Source: Marinobacter mangrovi (GTDB lineage: Bacteria; Pseudomonadota; Gammaproteobacteria; Pseudomonadales; Oleiphilaceae). Taken from it: a stretch of 64,000 bases of DNA. Positions 63,825-64,000 of this stretch are shown in pieces; within the stretch, counting starts at the first letter, position 1, and each line of letters starts with the position of its first letter. The position numbers were made by a program, and so were the translations under genes. The notes under the pieces are model-generated. The model was not told the DNA's origin. It ran no database searches and worked only from the letters and a program-made list of their open reading frames with translations. Where the stretch lies: contig NZ_JAERVO010000002.1 of the NCBI RefSeq assembly GCF_016798325.1, forward strand, positions 620,001 to 684,000. Direction: 5' to 3'.

Positions 63825-63907
63825 GGGCACCTTCGGCGCCTCAGAAGCTAAAGCATCTGCTACATGCTCGAGTTGACTGGCAATGTAGCCGACGCTTCAG
63901 CTTCGGA
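63825..63907. repeat. palindromic repeat family B, copy 2
   Basis: Nearly identical to 3259-3337. The arms 63844-63865 and 63883-63904 form a 22-base imperfect inverted repeat (GAAGCT...GCTACAT / ATGTAGC...AGCTTC). A separate hairpin (GCAGCCC/GGGCTGC, 63908-63924) follows. It lies just after the pat stop codon. Confidence 0.8.
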
Positions 63908-63980
63908 GCAGCCCGCAGGGCTGCTAGCGTGTTGTCGATATTCTTAAAGTTTCGACTGAAGCCATAACAGAGCCCCTGTC

Positions 63981-64000
63981 GGCGCCTCAGAAGCTAAAGC
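63981..64000. repeat. palindromic repeat family B, copy 3 (cut by window edge)
   Basis: The last 20 bases repeat GGCGCCTCAGAAGCTAAAGC from copy 2, 146 bases after it, so at least two units are in tandem here. Confidence 0.7.

Overview
The window is chromosomal DNA from a free-living, flagellated Gram-negative gammaproteobacterium. The rpsB-tsf-pyrH-frr-uppS-cdsA-dxr-rseP-bamA-skp-lpxD-fabZ-lpxA-lpxB-rnhB gene order, the succinyl-DAP branch of lysine synthesis, the Pat-type lysine acetyltransferase and the flagellin N-termini together suggest a marine Marinobacter/Pseudomonas-like lineage. This placement is inference from gene content; no search was run.

Region 1 (1-11120): the 3' end of a ManC/AlgA-type mannose-1-phosphate guanylyltransferase, an orphan P-loop protein, a small hypothetical, a membrane-anchored cold-shock-domain protein and slyX. 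A leftward block follows: map, glnD, dapC, a YffB/ArsC-like gene, dapD and dapE. Two kinds of palindromic intergenic repeat lie around dapE.

Region 2 (11121-26623): one long rightward housekeeping block covering translation factors, UMP kinase, isoprenoid/undecaprenyl and phospholipid precursors, outer-membrane assembly and lipid A synthesis, ending in rnhB. Two long perfect hairpins sit between tsf and pyrH and between frr and uppS.

Region 3 (26624-42403): a diguanylate cyclase with an AGDEF motif; two identical initiator tRNA genes behind a near-consensus promoter, followed by a third copy of only the tRNA 3' end plus terminator; a 208-bp tandem duplication carrying repeats; a GNAT enzyme; a lipoprotein; a leftward three-gene signalling set (OmpR-type regulator, LysM-FecR protein, CHASE2 histidine kinase); topB, a bolA-family gene, a yciO-like gene, an SDR, tRNA-Arg(CCU) and a pair of small sugar-transferase-like genes.

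Region 4 (42464-59022) is the most interesting part: a flagellin and flagellin-modification island. A TPR protein diverges from rfbB-rfbA-vioA-like-wbqC, which should make dTDP-4-amino-4,6-dideoxyglucose. Convergent to it are two sulfotransferases and an HMW1C/GT41-like glycosyltransferase lying directly downstream of one flagellin gene. A second flagellin is transcribed divergently and followed by flaG, fliD and fliS. Candidate sigma-54 (flagellin 1) and sigma-28 (flagellin 2 and fliD) promoters are readable. The set predicts a sulfated, viosamine-type flagellar glycan.

Region 5 (59023-64000): a solute-binding-like periplasmic protein, then a histone-deacetylase-like hydrolase divergent from a Pat-type protein acetyltransferase, and more copies of the palindromic repeats at the right edge.
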